From contig PVWP01000002.1 of NCBI GenBank assembly GCA_003003925.1, positions 434,001 to 498,000 on the forward strand: a stretch of 64,000 nt of DNA, given 5' to 3'. Both the position numbers and the translations under genes were made by a program. The first letter of the stretch is position 1. Each line of letters starts with the position of its first letter. Below the pieces are notes generated by a model. That model was not told the origin of the DNA and ran no database searches. It saw only the letters and a program-made list of their open reading frames with translations. This stretch comes from Aphanothece cf. minutissima CCALA 015. Its GTDB lineage: Bacteria > Cyanobacteriota > Cyanobacteriia > PCC-6307 > Cyanobiaceae. This document shows positions 9,553-20,087 of this stretch, piece after piece.

Positions 9553-9665
9553 TCACTCACACCCGGGGCCTTCTCCTGAGGCCGTCTTCCGAACCCGCGC
9601 CCGGCGCCCGCGGTGACAACCGATCACGGCTGCCCTCGCGGGGCCCGAAGCGGCCGACGGGCGAC

Positions 9666-9671
9666 CTACAC
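9666..9671 (+). promoter_or_regulatory. Probable -10 element of psb30
   Basis: TACACT, a good match to the cyanobacterial -10 hexamer, lies 37 bp before the psb30 ATG, leaving a ~30-nt leader. No clear -35 is visible. The reverse complement of its first three bases is the stop codon (TAG) of the opposing ClC gene. Confidence 0.5.
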
Positions 9672-11099
9672 TCCTGGCCGATTGTCCCCCTCCCCGGCAG
9701 CCGCACCATGGGTATCGATTTCCATCTCATCTCCAACTTCGGCGCCCTGGCCCTGATCACCCTGGCCGGCCCGGCCGTGATCTTCATCCTCTACTACCGT
9801 CGCGGCGCCCTCTGAGCCTTCCGGCACCAGGAGGTCGGCCAGGGCGTGATACACGGGTTGGCCCTGGATCGCCTTGCCGATGTAGGCCGCGATCACGGCC
9901 GAGGCCACCAGGCCAGGCATGAGCTGCTGGTCGCCCGCCATGCGGATGGCGAAGGCGATGGTCATCACCGGCAGCTGGGTGGCTCCCGCCAGCCCCGCCG
10001 CCATCCCCAGGGCCAGGCCCAGGTGGGGATCCCCGGCCACGGCCCGCACCAGCCCTGACCCGAACACCCCCCCAATGGCGAAGGCCGGGTCGATCAGGCC
10101 CCCGGGAATCCCCGTCGACAGCGCCAGCACCGGCCCGATCAGGCGGGAAACCAGCAGGACAACCCAGCTGGCATTGATGGTGGTGTCCGCGTCCTGATCG
10201 AGGATCAGTCGCATCAGGGTCTCACCGTCGCCGCCGCTGGCACCGCCCGTGGCCACGGCCAGCAGGGCCAGGGCCACCCCGACCGCCAGGCCGAGCCGCA
10301 GGGGCTGACGGCGGGCCATCGGGGTGATCAGGCCCGTGGCCCGTACCAGCAGCCAGGCGAAGGCACCGCCGAGGGCACCACCGCCGACGCCGATCGGGAT
10401 CGCCCAGAGCAGCTGGGCGACCTCGGCCACCGGGGTGGGGTTGATCCCCAGGGCGAACATCGGCTGGCCGCCGAGACCGCTGACCAGGGCCGCCGCACTG
10501 GTCAGCACCAGAGCCGGCCACACCAGCCGCTGCTGGAAGCTGCCGGTCAGCTCTTCGACCACGAAGACCATCCCCATCAGGGGGGTGTTGAAGCCGCCGG
10601 CCAGGCCGGCCCCCGCCGCGCCGGCCAGCAGGTGGCCCCGGCTGGCCCGGTGCATCAGAGCGGGCCAGCGCCGCAGCAGGGCCTGGCCCACGGCCGCACC
10701 CACCTCCACCACGGGTCCTTCGCGGCCCAGGGGCAGCAGGGCCAGGCTGGCGACGGTCCAGAGGCCCAGCCGTTCCCCGGTCGGGGCGGCGGCGAGCAGC
10801 CGGGCACCCCGGTGGGGATCCTCCAGGCAGAGGATCACCTGGGGAATGCCCGAGCCGGCCCCGCGGCGCCAGGGGCCCCGCTGGAACCAGAGCAGCAGCG
10901 GCACCAGGGGGATCGGGGCCAGGGCCAGCAGCCAGCCGGTGACGCTCCAGGCGCCGCCGCTGAAGGCCGGCAGGGTGGAGAGCAGCCGATCCTGGATCAG
11001 GTCGATGCGGTTGAGCGGCCAGCAGGCCAGCCCCACCACCGCCCCCAGCAGGGCCAGCAAGACCAGGGAGCGCACCGGGCCGAGGGGCGACCGGCTCAT
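9666..11099 (-). CDS. ClC family chloride channel / H+-Cl- antiporter
   Basis: 477 aa, about ten or more hydrophobic helices. ClC selectivity signatures are present in order: [17 protein letters not shown] (with the gating Glu), GGFNTPLMG followed by VEELTGS (a Glu at the proton-transfer position) and GIPGGLIDP. The gating and proton glutamates suggest exchange rather than simple channel activity. No CBS domain follows. The last ~50 residues (Gly/Asp/Glu-rich) are encoded antisense to psb30 and its promoter and look unlike any ClC domain. The start ATG at 11099 overlaps the recJ stop by 4 bp. Confidence 0.9.
   Translation of the reverse strand: MSRSPLGPVRSLVLLALLGAVVGLACWPLNRIDLIQDRLLSTLPAFSGGAWSVTGWLLALAPIPLVPLLLWFQRGPWRRGAGSGIPQVILCLEDPHRGARLLAAAPTGERLGLWTVASLALLPLGREGPVVEVGAAVGQALLRRWPALMHRASRGHLLAGAAGAGLAGGFNTPLMGMVFVVEELTGSFQQRLVWPALVLTSAAALVSGLGGQPMFALGINPTPVAEVAQLLWAIPIGVGGGALGGAFAWLLVRATGLITPMARRQPLRLGLAVGVALALLAVATGGASGGDGETLMRLILDQDADTTINASWVVLLVSRLIGPVLALSTGIPGGLIDPAFAIGGVFGSGLVRAVAGDPHLGLALGMAAGLAGATQLPVMTIAFAIRMAGDQQLMPGLVASAVIAAYIGKAIQGQPVYHALADLLVPEGSEGAATVVEDEDHGRAGQGDQGQGAEVGDEMEIDTHGAAAGEGDNRPGV
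9708..9815 (+). CDS. psb30: Photosystem II protein Psb30 (Ycf12)
   Basis: 35 aa single-helix subunit of photosystem II that binds at the reaction-centre periphery. The reading is [20 protein letters not shown] followed by [15 protein letters not shown], the characteristic length and ending. The helix spans about residues 8-29 and the C-terminus is positively charged (YYRRGAL). The gene is entirely antisense to the 3' end of the ClC gene. Confidence 0.95.
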   Translation: MGIDFHLISNFGALALITLAGPAVIFILYYRRGAL

Positions 11100-13012
11100 C
11101 CTTCGACCATCCCCAGGGCCATGGCCGCCTCCCGCATCAACCCCTGAACGTAGGGGTGGGCAGGCGCCTCCGGGTCAGAGGCGTCGGCACCGCCCGGCGG
11201 GATGGCGGAGCGCAGCTCCTCGCCAGCGGCGTTGCGGATCACCAGGCTGTCCCCCTGGCGCCGGCACCAGTAGGTGCGGTCGCGGCGCTGCAGCACCACG
11301 CTGTCACCGCCGCTGCAGCGGATCGCCTCCAGCTCCAGCTGGAACCGTTCCACCCCCTGCCAGTCATCGCGGCGCAGTCGGTAGGCCACATCCACCGGAC
11401 CTGTCCACTGGTCGGGCCCCTGCCAGCGCCAGCCGATCGCCCGCAGCCGTGCCTCCCCCTGGGCCAGCTGCAGCTGCAGGTGGCCGCCGCGCAGCAGCTT
11501 CCGCTCCACCACCTGGCAGCGGCTGCTCCAGAACAGGGGCGTGGGATGGCCGATGCCGAAGGGGGCCAGCCGCTGGAGCTGGTGCCAGAACTCCCGGTCG
11601 ATGCGCTCCAGCCGCAGCAGGGCCTCGGGCTCCACCGGGCGGCCCTCGCCCGCCGCCTCGAGCCAGCGACCGGCGAGGGCGTCGAGCCGTTCCTGCAGGG
11701 CCGCGACGTTCTCGGCCCGCACCGTGAAACCGCCGGCGGCGGGATGGCCGCCGTGACGCTCCAGCAGGTCGGCACAGGCCGTCAGGGCGGCATCGACGGC
11801 GAACCCCTTCGGCGCCCGCACCGACGCCCTCAGCCGGCCTCCCCCTTCGCCGGCCAGCAGGGCCACGGGACGGCCGAAGCGCTCCACCAGCCGCGAGGCG
11901 ACGATGCCGATGACGCCGTGGTGCCAGTGGCCCTGGGCCAGCAGCAGGAAGGCGGGCCGATGCGGACCATCGGCCTCCAGCAGGGCCAGGGCCTCCGCCT
12001 CGATCGCACTGCAGAGCTCGCGCCGCTGGCGGTTGAGGGCTTCGCAGGAGCGGGCCAGCTCCAGGGCCCGCTCGGGATCCTCGGTCGTCAGCAGGTCCAC
12101 GACCAGCTGGGGGTCCCCCAGGCGGCCGACGGCGTTGATGCGCGGGGCCAGCTGGAAGCCCACCGCCTCGGCGTCGACCCGGTGCTTCTCCAGGCCCGCC
12201 AGCTGCTGCAGGGCCTGCAGGCCGGGCAGGGGGCTGCGGCCCAGCAGGGGGAGGCCATCGAGCAGCCAGCGGCGGTTCACCCCCTCCAGGGGGGCCATGT
12301 CGGCGATGGTGCCGATGCAGAACAGGTTGAGGGCGATCTCCAGCCCGTGGCGGTGCCGCAGCCGCCGGCAGAGGGCGGTGGCCAGGACGTGGGCCAGCCC
12401 CACCCCCGCCAGCCCCCGGTAGGGGGAGCCCTCCGGGGTGACGGCCGGGTGCAGCAGGGCCAGGTGGGGTGGCAGCTGGGGGGGCAGGGTGTGGTGGTCG
12501 GTGAGGATCACCTCCACCTCCAGGGCCGCGGCGCGCTCCAGGGCCTCGATGGCGGCCACGCCGTTGTCCACCGTGATCAGCAGCCGCACCCCCTCGGCCG
12601 CCAGCCGCTCCACCATGGCGGCGTTGAGGCCGTAGCCCTCGGCCATGCGGCTGGGGATGGCGGCCTGGGGTCGGGCGCCAAGCCGCTGCAGGACGCCCAC
12701 CAGCAGGGCGGTGCTGGTCATGCCGTCGGCGTCGTAATCGCCGCAGATCGCCACCACCTCCGCCCCCTGGCAGCTGCGCACCAGCCGCTCGACAGCCAGC
12801 GGCAGGCCGGGGAAGTGGGCCTCCGGGTCGGGGGCCGCCTCGGGATCGAGCAGGCGGCGCACCGCCTCCGCCGTCACCAGGCCACGACGCCGCAGCAGGG
12901 CCAGGAGTTCTGCGGGAAGGTCCGGGTCCGCAGCGCCGGCCCCTTCGGCGGGACCGTCGCCGCCGAGGGGGGAGGGCAACAGCCAGCGTCGCTCGTCAAC
13001 GGCAGAGAGCAA
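11096..13012 (-). CDS. recJ: Single-stranded-DNA-specific exonuclease RecJ
   Basis: About 640 aa. A 5'-3' ssDNA exonuclease used in recombination and mismatch repair. DHH-family motifs: VAICGDYDADGMTS near residues 95-110, TVDNGV, LTDHHTLPP; later GGHPAAGG for the DHHA1 domain. The start is uncertain. TTG at 13012 gives a normal N-terminus (LSAVDERRWLLP). The next possible start, ATG 13102, would share its bases with the start of the divergent HAD gene and add a sequence unlike RecJ. The 3' end overlaps the ClC start by 4 bp. Confidence 0.9.
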   Translation of the reverse strand: MLSAVDERRWLLPSPLGGDGPAEGAGAADPDLPAELLALLRRRGLVTAEAVRRLLDPEAAPDPEAHFPGLPLAVERLVRSCQGAEVVAICGDYDADGMTSTALLVGVLQRLGARPQAAIPSRMAEGYGLNAAMVERLAAEGVRLLITVDNGVAAIEALERAAALEVEVILTDHHTLPPQLPPHLALLHPAVTPEGSPYRGLAGVGLAHVLATALCRRLRHRHGLEIALNLFCIGTIADMAPLEGVNRRWLLDGLPLLGRSPLPGLQALQQLAGLEKHRVDAEAVGFQLAPRINAVGRLGDPQLVVDLLTTEDPERALELARSCEALNRQRRELCSAIEAEALALLEADGPHRPAFLLLAQGHWHHGVIGIVASRLVERFGRPVALLAGEGGGRLRASVRAPKGFAVDAALTACADLLERHGGHPAAGGFTVRAENVAALQERLDALAGRWLEAAGEGRPVEPEALLRLERIDREFWHQLQRLAPFGIGHPTPLFWSSRCQVVERKLLRGGHLQLQLAQGEARLRAIGWRWQGPDQWTGPVDVAYRLRRDDWQGVERFQLELEAIRCSGGDSVVLQRRDRTYWCRRQGDSLVIRNAAGEELRSAIPPGGADASDPEAPAHPYVQGLMREAAMALGMVEG

Positions 13013-13100
13013 CGAGGGGCAGGCGGGGCCTCCGCATTGTGGAAGGCAGGGCTGCGGGGCGCACCCCTTTAGCCTGGCTCCGGACACAAGCAAGGCGCCC

Positions 13101-13874
13101 ATGGCCCCGGCCCTGTCGGCCCTGCTCTGGGACGTGGACGGCACCCTGGCCGAGACGGAGTTCGAGGGCCACCGGGTCGCCTTCAACCGCAGTTTCGAGG
13201 CGGCCGGACTGCCCTGGCGCTGGGACCGAGCCACCTACGCCGGGCTGCTGGCGGTGGGCGGCGGCCACGAGCGGATCACCACCTTCCTGGAGCAGGTGGA
13301 GGGCCGCACGCCGGAGCGGGACCGGGTCGAGGCGCTGCAGCGGCGCAAGCAGGCCTTCTACGCCGAACTGGTGCGCCAGGGGGGCCTCGCCCTGCGGCCC
13401 GGGGTCGCCCGGCTGGTGGGGGAGGCCGCCGCGGCGGGCCTGCGGCAGGCGATCGTCACCACCAGCGGCCGCAGCGCGGTGCAGGCCCTGCTGGAGGGCG
13501 CTCCACCGGCGCTGGGCCGGGCCTTCGCGTTCTGGGTCTGCGGCGATGACGTGGCCCGCAAGAAGCCGGATCCGGAGGCCTACCGGCTGGCGCTGCGGCA
13601 GCTGGACATGACCGGGGGCGCGAAGCAGGGCGGCGTCCTGGTGCTGGAGGACTCCCCGGCCGGGCTGGCGGCGGCCAGCGGCGCCGGGCTGCCCTGTCTG
13701 GTCTGCCTGAGTGCGGCAACCCGGGAGGAGCCGGCCAGCCGCTTCAGTGCCGCCCGGGCCGTCATCGAAAGCCTGGAGGCCCCCGGGGGAAGGGTCAGCG
13801 TCCACAGGGGCCCACCTTGCCCCGAAGGCCAGGTGACGCTGTCGTGGCTGGAGCGCCTGCTGGACACGCCATGA
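13101..13874 (+). CDS. CbbY-like HAD family phosphatase
   Basis: 257 aa. HAD motif I DVDGTLAETE near residue 11, motif II TTSGRS, motif III RKKPDPEAY and motif IV LEDSPAG. The CbbY group includes the xylulose-1,5-bisphosphate phosphatase that removes an inhibitory by-product of Rubisco, which suits a phototroph; the exact substrate is inference. It has a C-terminal extension of ~35 residues beyond the core. AAGG sits ahead of the ATG. The stop overlaps the next gene by 4 bp (ATGA). Confidence 0.88.
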   Translation: MAPALSALLWDVDGTLAETEFEGHRVAFNRSFEAAGLPWRWDRATYAGLLAVGGGHERITTFLEQVEGRTPERDRVEALQRRKQAFYAELVRQGGLALRPGVARLVGEAAAAGLRQAIVTTSGRSAVQALLEGAPPALGRAFAFWVCGDDVARKKPDPEAYRLALRQLDMTGGAKQGGVLVLEDSPAGLAAASGAGLPCLVCLSAATREEPASRFSAARAVIESLEAPGGRVSVHRGPPCPEGQVTLSWLERLLDTP

Positions 13875-14218
13875 CCCGCCTTCCCGTGCAGAGCACCCGT
13901 TTCCAGGGGCTGACGAGCCGGCTGGGCAACCGGGTGGCTGGCGTGGCGCGGCGCAGCTGGCGGGCCGGCAGCCTGGCCGCCCTGGCGCTGCTGCTGGGTT
14001 TCTTCGCCGGCCAGAACCTCACCAGCCTGCTGCTGTTCACCACCCCGGGGGGCCGCCCGGCGGTGGTGCTCGGCCTGCTGCTGACGATCGAGACCCTGGT
14101 GCGGCTGCGGACCCGCCTGGTGGGCGCCGAGCCCTCCCTGGCCTGGGTGCTGGTGGACAACCTGCGCATGGGCGCCACCTACGCCATCGTGCTCGAGGCC
14201 TTCAAGGTGGGGACCTGA
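13871..14218 (+). CDS. ycf20: DUF565 / Ycf20-like membrane protein
   Basis: 115 aa. The N-terminal STRFQGLTSRLGNR segment, two or three hydrophobic helices with LLLGFFAGQNLTS, and the final NLRMGATYAIVLEAFKVG are the Ycf20/DUF565 pattern shared with plastids. In plants and algae, members affect thermal dissipation of light energy. The ATG at 13871 overlaps the HAD gene stop, so they are translated together; an upstream in-frame start at 13817 would lie within the HAD gene. Confidence 0.85.
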   Translation: MTRLPVQSTRFQGLTSRLGNRVAGVARRSWRAGSLAALALLLGFFAGQNLTSLLLFTTPGGRPAVVLGLLLTIETLVRLRTRLVGAEPSLAWVLVDNLRMGATYAIVLEAFKVGT

Positions 14219-14222
14219 GCGG

Positions 14223-15230
14223 GTGGTGCCACCAGAGCCCACCGTGCCCTCGGAGCCAGCACCGGATGCCTGGGACGGACGGTTGGCCCGGGCGGGGGAC
14301 CTGGGCCCGGTGCACCCCAGCCTGCTGCGGCTCCTGGCTCTGCCGATGCTGCGGCGGCTGGAGGACGGGCTGCGGGGCGGAGCCGCGGCGCGGCGACCCG
14401 TGCTGGCCCTGAACGGGCCGGTGGGGGCCGGCAAGACCAGTCTCGGCCGGACCCTGGAACATCTCGCGACCCTCGGGGGCCTGCGGCTGACGGTGGCTTC
14501 GATCGACGACCTCTACCTGCCGGCCCCCGAACGGCGCGCCCTGCTGGACGGAAACCCCTTCGGCGTGAGCCGGGTCCCACCCGGCAGCCACGACCTGCCC
14601 CTGCTGATGGACGCCCTGGGCTGCTGGCGGGCCGGGGGGACCCTGCGGCTGCCCCGGTTCGACAAGACCCTGGCCGGTGGGGACGGCGAGCGGAGCGGCT
14701 GGCGGGAGGAGCCCGCCGAGGCGCTGGTGATCGAAGGCTGGCTGATGGGCTGCCGAGCCCTCGGTCCCCAGGCCCTGGACGAGCGGCTGCGCAGCGGTGC
14801 GGGGCTGGAGGCGCTGAGCGAGGCGGAGCGCCGCTGGCTGCCCCGCTGGGACGAACACCTGGAGGCCTACGACGGGCTCTGGAGCGCCTGTGATGGTCTC
14901 TGGCTGCTGCGTCCGGACACCTGGAGGCTTCCCCGCCGCTGGCGCTTCCAGGCGGAAGCCCGCCAGCGGCGGGCCGGTGGCGGATGGCTCACCGGCCACC
15001 GACTCGACGCTCTGGTGCGGGCCACCCTCCACTCCCTGCCGCCAGCTCTCTACCAGGACCCCCTGCTGGGGTCCAACGGCGGGAACGGAAACATCGGTCC
15101 GAGCAGGACCAGGTCCGGGGGATCAGGGCTGGCCGTGGAGGGTGGGGTGCTGCTGGACGGACGCCGGCGTGCCCACCCCCTGGGGGTTCAGCTGTCCTCG
15201 CCGGCTTCGGCCTCTTCGGCGATCGGGTAG
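14223..15230 (+). CDS. Glycerate 3-kinase (P-loop kinase)
   Basis: 335 aa. It phosphorylates D-glycerate to 3-phosphoglycerate, the last step of photorespiratory salvage. P-loop [11 protein letters not shown] near residue 63, SIDDLYLP (Walker B-like, near residue 90), and VIEGWLMG follow the GLYK order. It starts at tandem GTG codons (14223/14226) a few bases after the ycf20 stop, making a HAD-ycf20-kinase operon. The last 43 bp overlap the end of rpmF on the other strand, and the tail ([14 protein letters not shown]) has no known role. Confidence 0.85.
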   Translation: MVPPEPTVPSEPAPDAWDGRLARAGDLGPVHPSLLRLLALPMLRRLEDGLRGGAAARRPVLALNGPVGAGKTSLGRTLEHLATLGGLRLTVASIDDLYLPAPERRALLDGNPFGVSRVPPGSHDLPLLMDALGCWRAGGTLRLPRFDKTLAGGDGERSGWREEPAEALVIEGWLMGCRALGPQALDERLRSGAGLEALSEAERRWLPRWDEHLEAYDGLWSACDGLWLLRPDTWRLPRRWRFQAEARQRRAGGGWLTGHRLDALVRATLHSLPPALYQDPLLGSNGGNGNIGPSRTRSGGSGLAVEGGVLLDGRRRAHPLGVQLSSPASASSAIG

Positions 15231-15370
15231 ACGAAGCCCTGGGCGCGGCCGCTCAGGACAGCCTTGCCCAGCGACATGGCCTTCTGGGCCGCCACACCGG
15301 CCTTCGCCTTCCAGTGGGCGTGGCGCTGGTTGCGCTTGCCCTTGGAGGTTTTCTTCTTGGGAACGGCCAT
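15188..15370 (-). CDS. rpmF: 50S ribosomal protein L32
   Basis: 60 aa. Starts [20 protein letters not shown], the hallmark of cyanobacterial/plastid L32 without zinc-binding cysteines. The acidic C-terminus (EEAEAGEDS) is longer than in plastids. Convergent with and overlapping the glycerate kinase 3' end by 43 bp. Confidence 0.97.
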   Translation of the reverse strand: MAVPKKKTSKGKRNQRHAHWKAKAGVAAQKAMSLGKAVLSGRAQGFVYPIAEEAEAGEDS

Positions 15371-15476
15371 CCCTTTAACTCACTGCCAAACGACGATCCT
15401 GCTTCGCCAACTCGCCTTTCGTCAAATCGCTACAGTCGGTTTCCGCAAAGCAACTCCTGAAAAGGACGCCAGGCCT

Positions 15477-17432
15477 GTGAGCAGCAGTTCTCCTCCGGAG
15501 CCGGCCACGACCTCCGCCGCCCAGGCCAAGCCCGGTGCCGAGTCCGGCGCGTCACCCGCCCCTGCGGCTCCTGTCACCCCGGCACCATCCAAGCCCGCCC
15601 CGCCGGTGAGCCCGGGGTTCAGCCTCGGGGGCCAGGGGTCCGCGGCGCCCTCCTACAGCCAGCTGCTGCGGGACATCGAAGCCGGAAAGATCAAGAGCCT
15701 GGAGCTCGCCCCTGCCCAGCGGGTGGTCACGGCCACCTTCCAGGACGGCCGCAGCCGCCAGGTGGCGGTGTTCAGCGACAACCAGCAGCTGCTGCGCACC
15801 GCCGAGCAGGCCCGGGTGCCGCTGACGGTGCGGGACGAGCGGCGCGACGACGCCATGGCCGGCCTGGTCACCAACGGCCTGCTGGTGGCCCTGCTGATCG
15901 CCGGCCTGGTGCTGCTGGTGCGCCGCTCCGCCCAGGTGGCCAACAAGGCGATGGGCTTCGGCCGCAGCCAGCCCCGCCTGCAGGAGGAAGGGGCGATCAC
16001 GGTGCGCTTCGAGGACGTGGCCGGCATCGCCGAGGCCAAGGAGGAGCTCCAGGAGGTGGTGACCTTCCTCAAGACCCCCGAACGCTTCACCTCCATCGGC
16101 GCCCGCATTCCCAAGGGGGTGCTGCTGGTCGGCCCACCCGGGACCGGCAAGACACTCCTGGCCCGCGCCATCGCCGGAGAGGCCGGGGTGCCCTTCTTCT
16201 CGATGGCCGCCACCGAATTCGTGGAGATGTTCGTCGGTGTGGGGGCCAGCCGGGTGCGGGATCTGTTCCGCCAGGCGAAGGCCAAGGCGCCCTGCATCAT
16301 CTTCATCGATGAGATCGATGCGGTGGGCCGCCAGCGGGGGGCCGGGATCGGCGGCGGCAACGACGAGCGGGAGCAGACCCTCAACCAGCTGCTCACCGAG
16401 ATGGATGGCTTCGAGGACAACTCGGGCGTCATCCTGCTGGCCGCCACCAACCGTCTCGACGTCCTCGACGCGGCCCTGCTGCGGCCCGGACGCTTCGATC
16501 GCCGCATCAGCGTCGACCTCCCCGACCGTGCCGGCCGGGAGGAGATTCTCTCGGTTCACGCCCGTACCAGGCCCCTGGCCGAGGAGGTGTCCCTGGCCGA
16601 CTGGGCACGGCGAACCCCCGGCTTCTCCGGCGCCGACCTGGCCAACCTGCTCAACGAGGCGGCCATCCTCACGGCCCGTCGCCAGAAGAGCCAGGTGGAC
16701 GACCAGGCCATCGGCGATGCCCTCGAGCGGATCACCATGGGGCTGGCGGCCGCCCCGCTGCAGGACAGCGCCAAGAAGCGGCTGATCGCCTACCACGAGA
16801 TCGGCCACGCCCTGCTGACCACACTCCTGCCCCACGCCGACCGGCTCGACAAGGTGACGCTGCTGCCCCGGGCCGGCGGGGTGGGGGGCTTCGCCCGCAC
16901 GATGCCCGATGAGGACATCCTCGATTCCGGGCTGATCAGCAAGGCCTACCTGCGGGCGCGGCTGGTGGTGGCCCTCGGCGGCAGGGCCGCCGAACTGGTG
17001 GTGTTCGGCCCCAGCGAAGTGACCCAGGGGGCCAGCAGCGATCTGCAGCTGGTGCGGCGCATCTGCCGCGACATGGTGCTGCGCTACGGCTTCTCCAGCC
17101 TGGGCCCCCTGGCCCTGGAGGAGGACGGGGAGGAGGTGTTCCTCGGCCGCGACTGGATCCGCTCGGCCCCCCACACCTCCGTGCGCACCGGCAACCGCAT
17201 CGACGAACAGGTGCGCCGGCTGGCCTTCGAGGCCCTGGAGAAGGCCGTGGCGGTGCTCACCCCCCGGCGCGAACTGATCGATGAGCTGGTCAACAAGCTG
17301 ATCGAGCTGGAGACCATCGACGGTGACAGCTTCCGCGCCCTGGTGGAGGCCCATGAGGCCAAGGGAGGGTCAGCCCTCGCCGGCCAGACCGGAGGCAAAG
17401 CGGATGTCGAGGCTGCGCAGGTAGGTGTGTAG
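15477..17432 (+). CDS. ftsH: ATP-dependent zinc metalloprotease FtsH
   Basis: 651 aa from GTG 15477. AAA+ Walker [11 protein letters not shown], Walker B IIFIDEID, the SRH region [19 protein letters not shown], and the protease motif HEIGH (HExxH) are intact. FtsH degrades damaged thylakoid and membrane proteins, including photosystem II D1. Residues 1-60 are Pro/Ala-rich with no hydrophobic helix, and only one membrane segment is visible (~residues 134-153), whereas most FtsH have two. The upstream frame (to 15264) is antisense to rpmF and is not credible as coding. The last 63 bp overlap the cupin gene. Confidence 0.93.
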   Translation: MSSSSPPEPATTSAAQAKPGAESGASPAPAAPVTPAPSKPAPPVSPGFSLGGQGSAAPSYSQLLRDIEAGKIKSLELAPAQRVVTATFQDGRSRQVAVFSDNQQLLRTAEQARVPLTVRDERRDDAMAGLVTNGLLVALLIAGLVLLVRRSAQVANKAMGFGRSQPRLQEEGAITVRFEDVAGIAEAKEELQEVVTFLKTPERFTSIGARIPKGVLLVGPPGTGKTLLARAIAGEAGVPFFSMAATEFVEMFVGVGASRVRDLFRQAKAKAPCIIFIDEIDAVGRQRGAGIGGGNDEREQTLNQLLTEMDGFEDNSGVILLAATNRLDVLDAALLRPGRFDRRISVDLPDRAGREEILSVHARTRPLAEEVSLADWARRTPGFSGADLANLLNEAAILTARRQKSQVDDQAIGDALERITMGLAAAPLQDSAKKRLIAYHEIGHALLTTLLPHADRLDKVTLLPRAGGVGGFARTMPDEDILDSGLISKAYLRARLVVALGGRAAELVVFGPSEVTQGASSDLQLVRRICRDMVLRYGFSSLGPLALEEDGEEVFLGRDWIRSAPHTSVRTGNRIDEQVRRLAFEALEKAVAVLTPRRELIDELVNKLIELETIDGDSFRALVEAHEAKGGSALAGQTGGKADVEAAQVGV

Positions 17433-18365
17433 GCCGGCGTCCTGAATCGGCAGCAGCCGGGCGGGATGGCCGCTTTCATTGACATGGGAATGCCAGTGGC
17501 CCGGCGGCGTCACGAAGGCGGCGCCCGGCTCCCATTCCATGCGCAGCGGGTTGCGGATCGTGCCGTCGGGGTTGAGGTCGGGGCCGGAGAGGGTGGCGCA
17601 GCCGGGCTGGCAGTCGATCACCAGGTCGAGGGCCACCGACTGATGCCGATGGGGGGGCTGAACCGCGCCGGCCGGCACCAGTCCGTACATGGCCCAGAGG
17701 GTGTGGGTCACGGTGCGGCTCGCCGGCAGGGCCGTGTTGGCCATCAGCAGGCTGAGGCGGTTGCTGCGGGCGCTGCTGGGATCCGCCGCCAGCGCCGCCA
17801 GCTCCTCATCCAGCCAGGCGGCCGGGTAATGGCTGGGGGCGAAGCGGGCGGATTCGGCCCGCACCCCGAGGAAGGTGAGCAAGGGAGCGTCGTGGATCCA
17901 GTAGAGAACGCTCTCTTCGGAGGCGTCCAGCCGAGGTTCCAGTCCGGCCGGCAGGACGAACAGATCCCCGCGGCCCCAGGCCAGATCCAGGGGTTGGTCC
18001 CCGGCACCGGAGGGACAGTGGCAGCGACCGGATCCCCGATACACATAGAAGAGGGAGCTGGTTGCGTTGGCGGCCACCGCGATGGATTCACCGCCCAGGA
18101 TGCGCACGAAATTGGCGCTCAGGGCCGGGCTGGTGGCGGGGTAGGGACAGCCGAGACGGGCGCTGAGGTCGAGGGGAAAAACCGCCGTCGGACCCGTGGC
18201 GTGGAGCTCGGGGCCCCAGCGGCCCTCGGGAATCGGCTCGGTCAGACCGGGACGGATCGGATTGGCGGCCTGGCGGTAATCGAACAGCAGGGTGTCGGCG
18301 TGCCAGTCGTGGCGGCCGGCGATGGCGGCGGGGCTGGGGGGCCTGGACGCTTGGAGCTGCCCCAT
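17370..18365 (-). CDS. Cupin domain protein, bicupin (gentisate-dioxygenase-like)
   Basis: 331 aa from ATG 18365; a TTG at 18380 is an alternative. Two beta-barrel halves are suggested: around [13 protein letters not shown] (first) and [12 protein letters not shown] with [13 protein letters not shown] (second, which supplies the His ligands). The layout resembles gentisate/1-hydroxy-2-naphthoate dioxygenases, but the first cupin lacks a clear His set, so the reaction is uncertain. It may bind iron through the second half only. Convergent with ftsH, overlapping it by 63 bp. Confidence 0.7.
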   Translation of the reverse strand: MGQLQASRPPSPAAIAGRHDWHADTLLFDYRQAANPIRPGLTEPIPEGRWGPELHATGPTAVFPLDLSARLGCPYPATSPALSANFVRILGGESIAVAANATSSLFYVYRGSGRCHCPSGAGDQPLDLAWGRGDLFVLPAGLEPRLDASEESVLYWIHDAPLLTFLGVRAESARFAPSHYPAAWLDEELAALAADPSSARSNRLSLLMANTALPASRTVTHTLWAMYGLVPAGAVQPPHRHQSVALDLVIDCQPGCATLSGPDLNPDGTIRNPLRMEWEPGAAFVTPPGHWHSHVNESGHPARLLPIQDAGLHTYLRSLDIRFASGLAGEG

Positions 18366-18474
18366 GGGTTCAGGTTGCAATCGTTGACAGATCTTATGGA
18401 TTTCTTTCCATCGCCGGCGCCTTCCCCCCCAGGGGTGGTGACAGCGCTGCGGCCCCCAGCCCAGGGGGCCGGGT

Positions 18475-18750
18475 TCAGCCGCCGGCGACCGCGGGCACGA
18501 TGCTCACCTCATCGCCGTCGCTGAGGACCGTGGCCTGGTTATCGAGGAAACGGATATCCTCACTGTTCACGTAGAGATTGAGGAAGCGGCGCAGTTTGCC
18601 GTTCTCATCGCACAGGCGTGCCTGGATGCCGGGGTAGCGGCCTTCGAGAGCCTGGAGCAGGCCGTCGATGCTGCTGGCCTCCAGGCTGACGCTGGCCTCG
18701 TCGTTGGTGAACTTCTGCAGGGGGGTGGGGATCAGAACCTGGATGGCCAT
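18475..18750 (-). CDS. MoaD/ThiS family sulfur-carrier protein
   Basis: 91 aa beta-grasp protein ending in Gly-Gly (PAVAGG), the site adenylated and thiocarboxylated in sulfur carriers. [20 protein letters not shown] and LYVNSEDIR match the MoaD/CysO pattern. It lies 41 bp downstream of thrC on the same strand. A CysO-like role in sulfur transfer for cysteine or methionine synthesis is plausible, but its activating enzyme is not in this window. Confidence 0.85.
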   Translation of the reverse strand: MAIQVLIPTPLQKFTNDEASVSLEASSIDGLLQALEGRYPGIQARLCDENGKLRRFLNLYVNSEDIRFLDNQATVLSDGDEVSIVPAVAGG

Positions 18751-18791
18751 GGAAGCGGTCGAAGGGGCAGGGACGGGGGAGACGGAGGCGA

Positions 18792-20087
18792 TCAGGCCCG
18801 GGGGGCAGTGCCGCCGTGGGAGGCCTGGGAGCGCTCCCAGGCTTCGTGGAAGCTGGCCAGCTGGGGCTCGATGGTGTACGGAGCGCCGATGGAGGAGGCG
18901 ATGGCCTCGGTGGTCTTGAGGCCGTTGCCGGTGATGTAGGCGACGGTGGTTTCGGAGGGGTCGATCTTGCCCTGCTCCACCAGCTTCTTGAGCACGGCAA
19001 TGGTGGTGCCGCCGGCGGTTTCGGTGAACACCCCCTCCATCTCGGCCAGCAGCTTGATGCCGTCGATGATCTCCTCATCGGTGACGGCGGCGATGCTGCC
19101 GCCGGTGCGGTTGGCGATGTCGATGGCGTAGGGGCCATCGGCCGGGTTGCCGATGGCGATCGATTTGGCGATCGTGTTCGGCTTCACCGGGGTGATGAAG
19201 TCGCGGCCGGCGGCGAAGGCCTGGGCGATGGGGGAGCAGCCCTCCGCCTGGGCGCCGCTGAAGCGCACCGGCTTCTCGTCGACGAGACCCACCTTGATGA
19301 ATTCGTCGAAGCCCTTGCGGATCTTGGTGAACAGGGAACCGGAGGCCAGGGGGGCGACGATGTGGTCGGGAAGCCGCCAGCCGAGCTGCTCGATCACCTC
19401 GTAGCCGAGGGTCTTGGAGCCCTCGGAGTAGTACGGACGCAGGTTGATGTTGACGAAGCCCCAGCCGTAGGTGTTGGCCACCTCGGAGCAGAGCCGGTTG
19501 ACCTGGTCGTAGTTGCCCTTCACCGCCATCAGGGTGGGGTTGTAGACGAGGGTGCCGAGCACCTTGCCCAGCTCCAGATCACTGGGGATGAAGACGCAGC
19601 ACTCCAGGCCGGCATGGGCGGCGATGGCGGCGGTGGAGTTGGCCAGGTTGCCGGTGGAGGCGCAGCTGACGGTGGTGAAGCCCAGTTCCCGGGCCCGGGT
19701 GAGGGCCACCGAGACGACGCGGTCCTTGAAGGACAGCGTCGGCATGTTGACGCCGTCGTTCTTGATGTAGAGGGAGGAGAGGCCGAGGCGCCGGGCCAGG
19801 CGATCCGCCTTCAGCAGGGGGGTGAAGCCGGTGCCGACGTCGATCGGGTCGCCCTCGACGGGCAGGAACTCCCGGTAGCGCCAGATGGAGGTGGGGCCGG
19901 CCTCGATCGTGGCGCGGCTGACGCGGCTGCGGATGGCGTCGTAGTCGTAGACCACCTCGAGGGGGCCGAAGCAGACGTCCTCGCAGACGTGGCGGGCGCC
20001 GGCCTCGTAGGGATGACCGCATTCCTTGCAGCGCAGGCCCGTGAAGGTGGAGCGGGAAAGGGTGGCGGTCAAGGGAATCCCGGTCAC
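18792..20087 (-). CDS. thrC: Threonine synthase
   Basis: 431 aa. Converts O-phosphohomoserine to threonine with PLP. The PLP lysine lies in LSFKDRVV; the N-terminus has a Cys-rich segment ([16 protein letters not shown]) as in plant-type ThrC, which can be regulated by S-adenosylmethionine. Start taken as GTG 20087 ([13 protein letters not shown]); a TTG at 20072 is possible. The frame stays open far upstream, antisense to the UPF0182 gene, but that part resembles no protein. Divergent from UPF0182 across ~105 bp. Confidence 0.95.
   Translation of the reverse strand: MTGIPLTATLSRSTFTGLRCKECGHPYEAGARHVCEDVCFGPLEVVYDYDAIRSRVSRATIEAGPTSIWRYREFLPVEGDPIDVGTGFTPLLKADRLARRLGLSSLYIKNDGVNMPTLSFKDRVVSVALTRARELGFTTVSCASTGNLANSTAAIAAHAGLECCVFIPSDLELGKVLGTLVYNPTLMAVKGNYDQVNRLCSEVANTYGWGFVNINLRPYYSEGSKTLGYEVIEQLGWRLPDHIVAPLASGSLFTKIRKGFDEFIKVGLVDEKPVRFSGAQAEGCSPIAQAFAAGRDFITPVKPNTIAKSIAIGNPADGPYAIDIANRTGGSIAAVTDEEIIDGIKLLAEMEGVFTETAGGTTIAVLKKLVEQGKIDPSETTVAYITGNGLKTTEAIASSIGAPYTIEPQLASFHEAWERSQASHGGTAPRA

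Noticed and set aside
15264..15476. Upstream extension of ftsH from ATG 15264
   Set aside because: It would be antisense to most of rpmF and gives a sequence unrelated to FtsH; GTG 15477 was preferred.
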